Shown: positions 9,245-17,670, counted from the stretch's first letter. The stretch is DNA of 64,000 nucleotides from CAVUAA01 sp963739345 (GCA_963739345.1 CAVUAA010000001.1:124001-188000); one strand, 5' to 3'. Notes: generated from the letters alone by a model not told the origin. A program made the numbers and translations.

Positions 9245-9562
9245 GTGGCAAAGAAACTTTACGTCGGAAACCTTTCATACAGCACGTCGGATAGCGACCT
9301 GCAAGAACTTTTTTCACCCTTCGGCGCTGTTGATTCAGCACGTGTGATCACTGACCGTGACACCGGCCGATCAAAGGGCTTTGGCTTCGTCGAAATGGCG
9401 AATGATGCTGAAGCGCAAGCAGCCATCGACAGCCTTAACGGGCAAGAGACTGGCGGCCGTAGCCTTACTGTTAACGAAGCCCGTCCTCGCGAGGAGCGTG
9501 GACCCCGCGCAGGCGGCGGTGGTGGTTTCGGTGGTGGCGGCGGCGGACGTGGCCGTTACTAA
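9245..9562 (+). CDS. RRM-domain RNA-binding protein with glycine-rich tail
   Basis: A single RNA-recognition motif covers residues 1-80, with RNP2 (LYVGNL) near the start and RNP1 (KGFGFVEM) near residue 45. A tail of glycine and arginine follows. The protein (105 residues) resembles the short cold-shock-type RNA-binding proteins of cyanobacteria and chlamydiae. I chose the GTG at 9245 because AGGAGA lies just upstream and homologues start at MAKKLYVGNL; an ATG at 9221 would add eight residues. It probably binds single-stranded RNA in the cytosol; the targets are unknown. A strong terminator follows the stop. Confidence 0.92.
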   Translation: MAKKLYVGNLSYSTSDSDLQELFSPFGAVDSARVITDRDTGRSKGFGFVEMANDAEAQAAIDSLNGQETGGRSLTVNEARPREERGPRAGGGGGFGGGGGGRGRY

Positions 9563-9587
9563 ATTTTAGTAGCAGCTAACGCTGATA

Positions 9588-9624
9588 AAACCCGTGATTG
9601 CTTCGGCAGTCGCGGGTTTTTTTT
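9588..9624 (+). terminator. rho-independent terminator after the RRM gene
   Basis: A GC-rich stem (AAACCCG paired with CGGGTTT and extended by G-U pairs) closes on a CTTCGG-type loop and is followed by a run of eight T residues. It sits 25 bases after the RRM stop codon and should end transcripts of this gene and any read-through from the V-ATPase operon. Confidence 0.88.
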
Positions 9625-9630
9625 GTGCCC

Positions 9631-9714
9631 AAATTGTCACATTCTGGGACAGTCCCCAATGCGGACAATTTCCAAATTGTCACAATTGGGGACTGTCCCA
9701 GAATGTGACAATTT
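9631..9714. repeat. 30-bp perfect inverted repeat, REP-like, two head-to-head units
   Basis: Two 30-base arms (9631-9660 and 9685-9714) are perfect reverse complements separated by 24 bases. Each arm carries a palindromic core GGGACAGTCCC flanked by AAATTGTCACA. The right half (9674-9714) recurs with one mismatch at 42326-42366. The element lies between the RRM terminator and fumC and has no coding potential. It resembles REP-type palindromic repeats. Confidence 0.85.
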
Positions 9715-9736
9715 GAGGTTTGCGGGTGGTTGAAGT

Positions 9737-11137
9737 ATGGGAGAGGATATGGAATATCGGGTGGAGAGAGATACGATGGGGGAGGTGGAGGTGCCAGAGG
9801 GCGCCTACTACGGAGCCCAGACGGAGCGGTCTAAGCAGAATTTTGTCATTGGGACGGAAAGGATGCCGCTTCCTGTTATTCATGCGTTCGCAATTCTGAA
9901 AAAAGCGGCGGCGATGGTGAATCGGGATTTGGGGCTCCTTGCTGAAGAGAAGTGCCAGGTGATCTGCGATGTGTGCGATGAGATGCTGACGGGGGGGCTG
10001 GACGATCAGTTCCCGCTGGTGGTGTGGCAGACGGGGTCGGGTACGCAGAGCAACATGAATGTGAATGAGGTGATTGCCAATCGGGCAATCGAGAAGCTGG
10101 GGGGGGAGAAGGGGAGCAAGAAGCCCATTCATCCCAACGACGATGTCAATATGTCGCAGTCGTCCAACGATACGTTCCCAACAGCGATGCACATTGCGGC
10201 GACGTTGATGATTCAAAATCGCCTGCAGCCAAATATTGGAGCGCTAAAGGAGACGCTAGCGCGGAAAAGCGAGAAGTTTGCCGACCTGGTGAAGACGGGA
10301 CGGACCCATCTGATGGACGCAACGCCGGTCACCCTGGGTCAGGAGTTCTCCGGCTATGTGACCCAGCTAGAAAATGGCCTGACCGCGGTGGCCCATACGT
10401 TGGCCCATCTCCGACAGCTAGCGCTAGGAGGAACCGCGGTGGGGACCGGTCTCAATACCCACCCTGAGTTTGCGGTGCGGGTAGCCAAGATGATCAGCCA
10501 GCTCACCGGCGTTCCATTTGAGACAGCGCCCAACAAGTTTGAGGCATTGGCCGCACACGATGCGGTGGTAGAGGCGTCGGGTGCACTAAAAAGAGTAGCG
10601 GTTTCGCTAATGAAAATCGCAAACGACATCCGGTGGATGGCCTCTGGCCCCCGCTGCGGCTTCAACGAGATCACGATTCCCGCCAATGAGCCGGGCTCGT
10701 CCATCATGCCGGGGAAGGTCAATCCCACCCAATCTGAGGCACTTACCCAGGTGTGTGTCCAGGTGATGGGCAATGATGCGGCGATTGGCTTTGCCGGATC
10801 CCAGGGCAACTTCGAGCTCAACGTCTTCAAGCCGGTGATGATCTACAACCTGCTCCAGTCGATCCGCCTTCTCGCCGATGCGTCTCTCAACTTCAACAAT
10901 AAGTGTGCGGTGGGAATTGAGGCGAACGAGGAGACTCTCGCCTACTACTGCGACCGCTCGCTCATGCTCGCCACCGCTCTCAACCGGGAGATTGGCTATG
11001 AGCAAGCAGCAAAGATCGTGAAGAAGGCCCACGCCGAGAACACCTCCCTAAAGGAGGCAGCCCTCGCCCTTAAGCTCCTCTCAGCCGCCGACTTTGACCG
11101 GATTGTTGACCCCAGAAAGATGATTCGCCCCGCGTAG
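9737..11137 (+). CDS. fumC: class II fumarate hydratase
   Basis: This 466-residue enzyme interconverts fumarate and malate in the TCA cycle. The superfamily signature GSSIMPGKVNPTQ, the TGSGTQSNMNVNEVIANRA segment and the KTGRTHLMDATPVTLGQE region are all present, so the active site looks complete. Length is normal for the oxygen-stable class II type. The ATG at 9737 gives the longest frame; ATG 9749 (MEYRVERD) is an equally possible start. The last 57 bases overlap the convergent gene at 11081-11845. Confidence 0.97.
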   Translation: MGEDMEYRVERDTMGEVEVPEGAYYGAQTERSKQNFVIGTERMPLPVIHAFAILKKAAAMVNRDLGLLAEEKCQVICDVCDEMLTGGLDDQFPLVVWQTGSGTQSNMNVNEVIANRAIEKLGGEKGSKKPIHPNDDVNMSQSSNDTFPTAMHIAATLMIQNRLQPNIGALKETLARKSEKFADLVKTGRTHLMDATPVTLGQEFSGYVTQLENGLTAVAHTLAHLRQLALGGTAVGTGLNTHPEFAVRVAKMISQLTGVPFETAPNKFEALAAHDAVVEASGALKRVAVSLMKIANDIRWMASGPRCGFNEITIPANEPGSSIMPGKVNPTQSEALTQVCVQVMGNDAAIGFAGSQGNFELNVFKPVMIYNLLQSIRLLADASLNFNNKCAVGIEANEETLAYYCDRSLMLATALNREIGYEQAAKIVKKAHAENTSLKEAALALKLLSAADFDRIVDPRKMIRPA

Positions 11138-11845
11138 GTAGATAGCGATCGCAAATAAGGCGATCACTCCCACGCCACCGAGGATGTGGGGCAGATACGA
11201 GCCCGACTTTGGCGGGCTAGCGTCCTTTTTCTCGCCATTTTCGACGCCGATCTCCTTAGTGTCCTCGTCTAGGGCTGTAGATAGCTCAACGAAAGCGCCA
11301 TTGAGTAGGAGGTCTCGTATTTCTTCCGTTGGCCTTAGTTCGTCTTCCGCATTGCGGAGCGCCTCCAGGAGAGTTGGAACATTGAGCACCGTGTTTTGAA
11401 GGATCTCTGCCAGCTTAGGGAGTCCGCAGAGCTGAGGATTTTCCTCGAGCTGGTTGATTTTATAGCCTTCTCCAAGGTCAACGGTCTTTGTCCAATTCGC
11501 GGCATTCTCCACGCTTATACACTCTTTGACCTGCTCGCTAATCGTTGCGTTGGGGTATTTCAGATTGGCGATATTGAGGACCCGAGTGAAGGCGTGTGCG
11601 ACCGTGCTCCCTTGGTCTGCGTTGTTGTTGTGCACCCCTTTATCGCCTCTTAGGTGGAGCTGGCAGAAGACATTGACGGACCATGTTTCGCTCGTCTCAT
11701 CCTTTTCCGGGAGCAAGCAGTGACCCAGCGTTTCGTTGAAGAGCTTCTGTAATTCGTTGGCAAGTTCCTTATCCTCTGTGCGGCAGGCCACCTGAAGCTT
11801 CACTACCTGATTTGGGGGGTTTGCATTGACGATATCGACTTCCAT
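11081..11845 (-). CDS. hypothetical protein with C-terminal membrane anchor
   Basis: This 254-residue protein has no family I recognise. The body is soluble and acidic, with a stretch resembling an alpha-helical repeat around residues 95-170. A single hydrophobic span (YLPHILGGVGVIALFAIAIY) lies about 25 residues from the C-terminus, giving a tail-anchored arrangement. There is no signal peptide. It has AAGGAG seven bases before the ATG and a perfect consensus promoter, so it is expected to be well expressed on its own. Its 3' end overlaps fumC tail to tail. The function is unknown. Confidence 0.75.
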   Translation of the reverse strand: MEVDIVNANPPNQVVKLQVACRTEDKELANELQKLFNETLGHCLLPEKDETSETWSVNVFCQLHLRGDKGVHNNNADQGSTVAHAFTRVLNIANLKYPNATISEQVKECISVENAANWTKTVDLGEGYKINQLEENPQLCGLPKLAEILQNTVLNVPTLLEALRNAEDELRPTEEIRDLLLNGAFVELSTALDEDTKEIGVENGEKKDASPPKSGSYLPHILGGVGVIALFAIAIYLRGANHLSGVNNPVKVGG

Positions 11846-11871
11846 GAGTTTCTCCTTTATCTTTACAAGAA

Positions 11872-11900
11872 ATTATAGCAGATCTATTTCAAGATGTCAA
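11872..11900 (-). promoter_or_regulatory. consensus sigma70/sigma66-type promoter for the 11845 gene
   Basis: On the minus strand TTGACA (11900-11895) and TATAAT (11877-11872) are separated by exactly 17 bases. Both hexamers match the housekeeping consensus at all six positions. The ATG lies 27 bases downstream of the -10. Confidence 0.88.
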
Positions 11901-12004
11901 GGTTTTTAAGTGATTAATTATTAGGAGATCGTGAGTTGATGGCGTACTGGAAGCGTATATTAAGTCATTCCATTTTATGGGGTTGGAGCGCATAGTGGAC
12001 GGAT

Positions 12005-12433
12005 ATGCGTGTTTTAGGATTGGCGATTGTTCTGTTTTGTGTGGGGTGTTGTGGCTCTGGGCCGCTGCGGGTGCGGCATGTCTATTTAGATCCGAGGCAT
12101 CTGGCAAGTTCGCACGTGGAGACGCCCGATCCAAGGAAGTGCAGCTTTTATGGGCAGCAGCTGATCATCAATTGGAAATTGCCGCAACAGTGTCGCTGTT
12201 TGGAGGATCTGCACGTGCTGCTGACAGTGCGGTATGGGACGCACGAGATGGACGAGGTGAAAATTCCGATCTGCCGTCTGAGTGGACAGCATGTCTACCG
12301 GCTGATGGCGTGTGAGTATCGGGAGCGGTGCGGGATTGTCACCTACAAGGTGGAGATCGTGGGCAATGGACAGGTGCTCCACACCTGGAACCACCAGGTT
12401 TGGACCGAGTTGATTGAATTCGAGGAGATATGA
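12005..12433 (+). CDS. putative secreted lipoprotein
   Basis: This 142-residue protein starts with a short hydrophobic signal (MRVLGLAIVLFCVGCC). The paired cysteines C15/C16 could be lipidated, although residue -3 is not ideal for a lipobox. The mature part is rich in beta-type sequence and cysteines, with several His/Arg residues, and might be an immunoglobulin-like or other beta-sandwich fold. No family is recognised. It is the first gene of a three-gene operon; its stop overlaps the next ATG. Export plus its downstream neighbours suggests an envelope function. Confidence 0.7.
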   Translation: MRVLGLAIVLFCVGCCGSGPLRVRHVYLDPRHLASSHVETPDPRKCSFYGQQLIINWKLPQQCRCLEDLHVLLTVRYGTHEMDEVKIPICRLSGQHVYRLMACEYRERCGIVTYKVEIVGNGQVLHTWNHQVWTELIEFEEI

Positions 12434-13491
12434 TGCAGGGAATGGCAAGAGATTTGCTCGGCGGTGAGCAGTGGCAGCTGAAGTTGGAAGCGGGTCTGGG
12501 AGAGGGGTTTCGGATCGAGCGGTGGAATGGTGCGTGTCGGATTGTGGCGAGCACACCGCTGGCGTTGGCGAGCGGGGCGGCGCAGGTGGATTTGCGGAGT
12601 GGCGAATATCAGCCGCGGATGAAAGACCGAGTGCTCTGGCTCGATGGGCTCTACACGGTGCCGTGGGGGCGGGGGACCAGTTTGGGATTGCCGGCAGAGC
12701 TGGTGGATGGACGGGCCGATGGGGCCTATCAGCTGGCCAAAGGGGTGATTGCTCTTGGTTACAACACCGTACTTTTGGGGAGTCGGACGGAACAGCGGCA
12801 GTGTCGCTACAAGTCGGCGGAGGCGCAGCGGCTGATCGGTGAGCTGCGTAGGTATGGCCTCAAGGTGTGGGTGAAGTTCGATGGCCCGCTTCCAAAACGG
12901 CTGCCGGCGGTTGACGGGGTGGTGTGGATGGAGGAGCTCGAGGAGGATCGGGAGCACACGCTTCTTGAGCAGTTGGTGCTGGACGAGCGAGTAGTTCAAG
13001 CAAAATTAGGGGACGGGTGTCGGCTGATCTACACGATCGCCGCTGAGGAGGAGGAACTTGAGCGGCACGCGGAGTGGCTGGAGGAGTTTGTCGACGAGGT
13101 GGGCGATGCGACGTCGGTCGCCTTCTCGGCGCTGTGGGGTGATCCGCGTGAGAGGGACCGTCCGTTGAGTCCAATTTGGGAGGCACTTCGTGCGACCCCT
13201 GATGTTTCGGCGACGCCCCTCTTGCCGGTGATCGATGCGAGAATCGACCTGCTCGACCGGGTTCGCGCCCGCATGCACCGTCATCCGTTTGGTGGGATGA
13301 TTGTCCTTGCTGACCAGCTTCCGCAAGAGGGGAGCGTGGCTCATTGCGCCCTCTGGTGCGCCGGCATGCTGCAATGGCGCGATCTGGCTGCTGAGCTTTT
13401 AGAAGAGGACTGGCGCCGCCTTTTCCCTCAGGATGAACCGGCGGCGGTCGAACCTGTGCTTGAGGAGGAACGCGTAGAGGCTCTTGTATGA
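12430..13491 (+). CDS. hypothetical protein, possible TIM-barrel glycosidase-like
   Basis: This 353-residue protein lacks a signal peptide. Residues 25-60 (FRIERWNGACRIVASTPLAL) resemble the small domain that precedes the barrel in alpha-glucuronidases and hexosaminidases. It is followed by RMKDRVLWLDGLY, a GYNTVLLG strand and LIGELRRYGLKVWVKFDG, all in the order seen at the start of glycoside hydrolase TIM barrels. I cannot identify catalytic acids, and the protein is about half the length of GH67 enzymes, so it may be a degenerate or non-catalytic relative. It overlaps both neighbours by four bases (ATGA), so the three genes are coupled. Confidence 0.6.
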   Translation: MMQGMARDLLGGEQWQLKLEAGLGEGFRIERWNGACRIVASTPLALASGAAQVDLRSGEYQPRMKDRVLWLDGLYTVPWGRGTSLGLPAELVDGRADGAYQLAKGVIALGYNTVLLGSRTEQRQCRYKSAEAQRLIGELRRYGLKVWVKFDGPLPKRLPAVDGVVWMEELEEDREHTLLEQLVLDERVVQAKLGDGCRLIYTIAAEEEELERHAEWLEEFVDEVGDATSVAFSALWGDPRERDRPLSPIWEALRATPDVSATPLLPVIDARIDLLDRVRARMHRHPFGGMIVLADQLPQEGSVAHCALWCAGMLQWRDLAAELLEEDWRRLFPQDEPAAVEPVLEEERVEALV

Positions 13492-14288
13492 GAAAGGCTT
13501 TCCTCGCACTTTTGTTTGTCGTTCGGCTTTCGGCTTTTGTTACAGCGGTCGTTGATGGGGAGGTGGGCTACCGGCGAGATCATCTCCGGTGGAGCATCGG
13601 TGGAAATGGGGTCGACATTCTCTCCGAACTCACCTACCGCAATGTCGACATTGTCGAAGGGCGGGGCGAGGTGGAGGCGGGTTTTCTTTGCTGGCTCGTT
13701 CGAGCCCGCGGCGCCACCGGCTATATCTTTGGAGGCACTGAGCAAGATAGTGACTTTAGGCAATCGGGTCGTCTCAACGAGTTTAGTCGGTCGATCAGTT
13801 GCTTGCGGGGGATGAGTAACGATCTAAGCATTGATCTGGGCCAACGTTTCTCACTCGGCCCCGCTTCTGCCACGCTGCGCGCTGGGGGGGAGTGGCACCA
13901 CCTCTACCTTAAGAGCATCGACGGGTTTCGCACCATCCCTGAAAGGGTGCGGGTGGTCGACACCACCTATCGCGCTCACTGGGCTGCCGCCTATGCGGCT
14001 CTTCAGTTTCAGGTCTATCATCTCTCTCTCGAGGGGGGCATTCACCTAGGTAGCTACCTCGGCTTTGGCGACTGGAATCCTCGCCACTTCCGCCACGCAG
14101 CCCTAGCCTATGGCTTCACCCTCGACGGCGCTCTCCATCACCGCCTCTGCGGCCCTCTCTTTGCGGTCGCTCGACTTGGCGGCGCCTACTGGCGCACCCC
14201 CTCAGGCTATTACAGTGGCGGCGGCCGGCTCAACGAGGCTCAGTGGAGCTCGGCTCGCGCCTCGCTTGGTCTGTTAGTAGCAATATAG
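13488..14288 (+). CDS. outer-membrane beta-barrel protein
   Basis: This 266-residue protein begins with a Sec signal (MRKAFLALLFVVRLSAFVTA). The rest is alternating polar and aromatic residues in strands such as YAALQFQVYHLSLEGGIHLG and LFAVARLGGAYW, ending in a hydrophobic strand (ASLGLLVAI), as expected for an outer-membrane barrel. About 10-12 strands seem possible. It is the last gene of the operon with the lipoprotein and the barrel-like enzyme. A 26-base piece of its 3' half (14041-14066) is repeated at 14931-14956, on the far side of the next gene. Confidence 0.75.
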   Translation: MRKAFLALLFVVRLSAFVTAVVDGEVGYRRDHLRWSIGGNGVDILSELTYRNVDIVEGRGEVEAGFLCWLVRARGATGYIFGGTEQDSDFRQSGRLNEFSRSISCLRGMSNDLSIDLGQRFSLGPASATLRAGGEWHHLYLKSIDGFRTIPERVRVVDTTYRAHWAAAYAALQFQVYHLSLEGGIHLGSYLGFGDWNPRHFRHAALAYGFTLDGALHHRLCGPLFAVARLGGAYWRTPSGYYSGGGRLNEAQWSSARASLGLLVAI

Positions 14289-14300
14289 AATTTAATTTTA

Positions 14301-14328
14301 TTGTATTTTTGAAGAACTGTGCTATACT
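14301..14328 (+). promoter_or_regulatory. promoter for the 14352 gene
   Basis: TTGTAT (14301-14306) and TATACT (14323-14328) are separated by 16 bases, a good housekeeping-type promoter. It lies in an AT-rich gap after the upstream beta-barrel gene and is followed by the ribosome site AGGAGG before the ATG at 14352. Confidence 0.75.
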
Positions 14329-14351
14329 GATTTGGCAAAAGGAGGCAAGAG

Positions 14352-14888
14352 ATGGAAGTCGTTTTTTTTACGCGGAATACACCAGCCGACAAGTGGGTAA
14401 GTAAGCAGCATGTAGAAGATAAATCTGAGAGATACCGCCATTTTTGCGCGATCTCTCAATACGTTTTTCACAGATATATTACAAGTCCGCCAATGAAGTC
14501 CGTTCTCAATTCGCTATCTCGGGACACAATCGTGGGCAAGTACTCTTTGATCATTGGTGCGCCGCTCACGCTTATTGTCGCAAGTTTGCTGGGATGGAAT
14601 CGTCTCGTTTGTTTGATCCCTGGGGTTGGCGGGGGGGCGATTTGGATGATAAAGGCATCGGAGCAATCGGAAGTTCTCAGGAACGTAAAAGGGCTTCTCG
14701 AAAGCAAGGATGGGAAAGACCACTTCAGGCCCGAGGAGCAGGAGATAGTTCGCAATCTATACGGCATGTTTACCGAACGAGTGGGCACTAAGGGCGCAGT
14801 TGGGGTGTGTAAGAGCACTGACGTTAAAGCCACAACCAACTCGTTTCCGCGGTATGTCATCCCCTCGTGGGCGTATTCCGAGGATTAG
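14352..14888 (+). CDS. hypothetical bilobed-hydrophobic membrane protein (candidate Inc-type)
   Basis: This 178-residue protein has an N-terminal soluble segment of about 70 residues. It is followed by two closely spaced hydrophobic segments (YSLIIGAPLTLIVASLLGW and LVCLIPGVGGGAIWMI) joined by a very short turn, then a charged C-terminal tail. A paired hydrophobic lobe of this size is the hallmark of chlamydial inclusion-membrane (Inc) proteins, so secretion by the type III system is possible but not shown. There is a strong AGGAGG ribosome site and its own promoter. It is inserted between the beta-barrel gene and a fragment of that gene. Confidence 0.7.
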   Translation: MEVVFFTRNTPADKWVSKQHVEDKSERYRHFCAISQYVFHRYITSPPMKSVLNSLSRDTIVGKYSLIIGAPLTLIVASLLGWNRLVCLIPGVGGGAIWMIKASEQSEVLRNVKGLLESKDGKDHFRPEEQEIVRNLYGMFTERVGTKGAVGVCKSTDVKATTNSFPRYVIPSWAYSED

Positions 14889-14930
14889 ATTTTGGGGTTG
14901 AGCGGTTTGTCGGTGAGGAAGAGAGAGGTG

Positions 14931-14956
14931 TTCACCTAGGCAGCTACCTCGGCTTC
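14931..14956 (+). pseudogene. 26-bp fragment copied from the 13488 beta-barrel gene
   Basis: The 26 bases match 14041-14066 at 24 positions, in the same orientation. They lie in the 80-base gap between the gene ending at 14888 and the convergent gene ending at 14968. No open frame is preserved. This is best read as the remnant of a partial duplication of the beta-barrel gene. Confidence 0.5.
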
Positions 14957-14967
14957 GCTCTGATCGT

Positions 14968-17319
14968 CTAGATGCGCTGCTTGATCGGCTTCCCGCATAG
15001 GTAGACCGGCGACAGGTCGCCCCCTTTTTCACGGTAGGGGAAATAGAGAGTCTCGTCTCCGACGAAGATCACCTTGCCCTCTCCGAGCTTGGTCACCACG
15101 AGCTGGCCATTGTCGACGGTGAGCACCCGACGCTCGTCCTCGAGCGTGATCTTCCTGATATCTCGTTTGGTGGCTTTCTCTATCATCCGCTTCAGTTGTT
15201 TGAGTGGGCTGAAGCTTGCCTTTTCCAGCGCCTCGTCGATTCCTTCCGCTTTTAACTCTTCGAGGCTGTTTTTGGCCGACTCAACCTTTTCCGTTTTCAT
15301 ATAGAGGGCGTTGAGCGTCTTGTCGTTGGGAAACGGCTTCTTCCGCTGGATGTAGTAGGTGAGCGATTTTGTCTTCACGTCTTCGCCCTCTTTGGAGGGG
15401 AGTGAGGGGATGTCAATCACCCATTGGGGAGCCTCCCGCTCGTCGACCCGCGCGGCGTCGAGCCTCCACCTCTTCTCTGTTTTGACGAGAGTGAAGGTGA
15501 TGGTGAGCCGTTGGTGGGCGACGCAGATCTCTTGTTCCGCAATCGTCGACCGTCCCGCGATGGTCACTTCGACCTCCGTTTCGGAGAGCCTGCGGATGGA
15601 TGTTGAGAGCTCTTCAACATCGCCGCAATGGAGCTGTGGGACAGCAGCGATTTTAAAGGCACTACTCCCACACTGAGACAGGCACACTTGCAAGGCGCGG
15701 TGAAGTGGCCAGTCCTCGCCGGAAAATTCGTCAAGAGCTCCAAGCAGTCGATGCCCCATCGACATACCTGGTCGTACGGGAAAAGCATCCCCATCTTCGA
15801 AGGAGATGTCTACGTTGCGCCGGCGGTATTTGATGAAGTCATTGTCGAAGTAGACCACCCTCGCTTCTAATTCCCCCTCCTGGAGAGCGACCCGTTCCAG
15901 CCGCTGACGCAGTTCGGCAAACGCTTTGGCGATGCTCCCCATCACCTGACGGTTGGGTTGCGAGATTTGTTTGTGTTCGGGCGAGCGGCATTCAAAGAGG
16001 TTGAGGAGGCGGTGATCGAGCTCGCTGAGTCGATGCCAGTCGGCCCCCTCCAGCTGCTCGTTCTTATCAGCATTGGCGTTCAGATAGCAGAGGACCGTCG
16101 GATTTTTGATGTCCTCATCCTTTTTTCGCAGCTCCGCATGCTCGCTTAACAGCATACGTAGATCTATCCGCCCCATCTCAAACCCGAGCTGAAGTGTGCG
16201 ATACGGGGCGAGCAGCTTGTCTTCTTCCTCGTGCTTGGTGGTGATTAGATCCATCCACTGTTTTTCGAATTCCTGTGCCAATGAACTCCGTTCGACCCTC
16301 TCTTCGATCTCTAGGAGCTGCGCAATGTCCCCCTCCATCTGATGGATATGCTCCGCCAGACCCTTCTCGAGCTTTGCAGGGATCAGCACTTTTTGAAGTT
16401 TTTTGAACTCAGTTAGCAGCAGTCGTCGCCGCTCGGGATGGCTCTTCTCGGCTTCAAGTCCGATGAGTTGCTCGAACTCAAGCGTGCGGCAGCGAAGCAA
16501 CAGCCGCGACAGTTTCCTGCACTCTTCTTCGAAAGGACTTTCGTCGAATAGTTGCCGCTGGATTTCGTGGGTGTCTGCTAGCTCTTTCCTCAGGTGTTCG
16601 ATCGCTTCTTCTTGCCGCTTTCCAAGATCGTCCCGGTAGTCGGTGAGCCAACCTTTGAGTTGCTCTTCCAGCATCTCCTGACCGACGGTCCGATTGAGAA
16701 GGTTAAGTAGCCGGTGCTGGATGAGAACGGTCAGTAGTCTGTCGGGTTTGCACTGTTCTAGGGAGGCGTGCTCGATGGCAAAGTCGCCGTTTTCATCGAA
16801 GAGAGAGGTGAGGTCATACCGTTCGGGGCGGCCGACGATGATGGTGGGTGTGAACATGATCTTACCAGAGAGCGAGCAGCGGATCCGTTTGAGAAAGGGG
16901 TCCTCGCTCACATACTTTTGGAAGAGCTCCTCAATCGCCTTGATAGTCTCTTTTTTGACCTCCTCCTGCCGCCAGACCTGGTACTCCTCTTTCCCCTTGA
17001 GCACCTTTTTGGCCACCATGTGGCCTCCTCCGATGCCGCCGAGCCCTCCGATCAGGAGACCAGACGCCGTCCAAAGGGCGATCCCTACCGGACCGGTCGC
17101 CAGCCCTAGGAAAAAGGCGATCACAAAAGCACCACCTGCAAGTGAAATTCCGCCCGCCGTCCCTCCAATGGCCTTGCTGGCCAAATTGACTTTCTTGACT
17201 AGCTCTTCAAAGCCTCCTGACTTCTTGAAGGACTCAAGAGCCTGCCCCTGAAAGGCATAGCATCGATTAGAAATGAATGTTTGGTAGCTTGGAGGTTCCA
17301 TCGACAAAAAGGCTACCAT
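14968..17319 (-). CDS. large coiled-coil protein with membrane hairpin and possible U-box
   Basis: This 783-residue protein starts at ATG 17319 (17301 is an alternative). Residues 50-100 form a glycine-rich bilobed hydrophobic hairpin. Residues 141-205 resemble a U-box: IRCSLSGKIMFTPTIIVG, RYDLTSLF, then LLTVLIQHRL, in the spacing of the E2-binding fold of ubiquitin ligases. Residues ~210-420 are strongly helical and probably coiled coil. The C-terminal third contains beta-rich segments and a final YFPYREKGGDLSPVYLCGK. Because the producer is an intracellular bacterium, a secreted host-directed E3 ligase is possible; the U-box call is tentative because sequence identity is low. Confidence 0.6.
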   Translation of the reverse strand: MVAFLSMEPPSYQTFISNRCYAFQGQALESFKKSGGFEELVKKVNLASKAIGGTAGGISLAGGAFVIAFFLGLATGPVGIALWTASGLLIGGLGGIGGGHMVAKKVLKGKEEYQVWRQEEVKKETIKAIEELFQKYVSEDPFLKRIRCSLSGKIMFTPTIIVGRPERYDLTSLFDENGDFAIEHASLEQCKPDRLLTVLIQHRLLNLLNRTVGQEMLEEQLKGWLTDYRDDLGKRQEEAIEHLRKELADTHEIQRQLFDESPFEEECRKLSRLLLRCRTLEFEQLIGLEAEKSHPERRRLLLTEFKKLQKVLIPAKLEKGLAEHIHQMEGDIAQLLEIEERVERSSLAQEFEKQWMDLITTKHEEEDKLLAPYRTLQLGFEMGRIDLRMLLSEHAELRKKDEDIKNPTVLCYLNANADKNEQLEGADWHRLSELDHRLLNLFECRSPEHKQISQPNRQVMGSIAKAFAELRQRLERVALQEGELEARVVYFDNDFIKYRRRNVDISFEDGDAFPVRPGMSMGHRLLGALDEFSGEDWPLHRALQVCLSQCGSSAFKIAAVPQLHCGDVEELSTSIRRLSETEVEVTIAGRSTIAEQEICVAHQRLTITFTLVKTEKRWRLDAARVDEREAPQWVIDIPSLPSKEGEDVKTKSLTYYIQRKKPFPNDKTLNALYMKTEKVESAKNSLEELKAEGIDEALEKASFSPLKQLKRMIEKATKRDIRKITLEDERRVLTVDNGQLVVTKLGEGKVIFVGDETLYFPYREKGGDLSPVYLCGKPIKQRI

Positions 17320-17362
17320 CAACAAAAGATATTAATCAATGGGTAGTAAAATCTTTAATCTA

Positions 17363-17391
17363 TTGACGAGTAGCGGTTTAAGTGCTATAAT
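17363..17391 (+). promoter_or_regulatory. promoter for the 17413 gene
   Basis: TTGACG (17363-17368) and TATAAT (17386-17391) are 17 bases apart, a near-perfect housekeeping promoter. It lies 22 bases before the ATG of the small membrane protein. Confidence 0.85.
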
Positions 17392-17412
17392 TTTGTCTAA
17401 AACTGGGGGGGT

Positions 17413-17640
17413 ATGAGTAGTTCAAGTACCACGTTTGTAGAAGGCGGTTTCAATTGGATGCCGAAATTGGAGGAGCACATGCCGACGGTGCTTAAGGTGA
17501 GTGCATGTGTGGCCTTTTTGAGCGCTGTGGCGGTGGTCTGGCGCGGAGAGAGCTGGCATGTGCCGCGTATGGTGGCGATTGCACCGGTTAGCCTCGGCGT
17601 GGCGTTGGGATTGAGTGGTCTTCTTCTCGAGAGTGATTGA
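17413..17640 (+). CDS. 75-residue bilobed membrane protein (candidate Inc-type)
   Basis: This very short protein has two hydrophobic segments (VLKVSACVAFLSAVAVVW and VAIAPVSLGVALGLSGLLL) linked by a short loop RGESWHVPRM, with little else. The loop and second segment resemble those of the larger protein at 23255-23866 (KWLHIPQATWIGPSAVAAGLALVI), so the two may be distant paralogues. A consensus promoter precedes it, which supports it being a real gene despite its size. Function unknown; the bilobed lobe fits an inclusion-membrane or other integral membrane protein. Confidence 0.65.
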   Translation: MSSSSTTFVEGGFNWMPKLEEHMPTVLKVSACVAFLSAVAVVWRGESWHVPRMVAIAPVSLGVALGLSGLLLESD

Positions 17641-17670
17641 AAAGGGCGAGTAGTGTAGTCTTCTGGCCCT

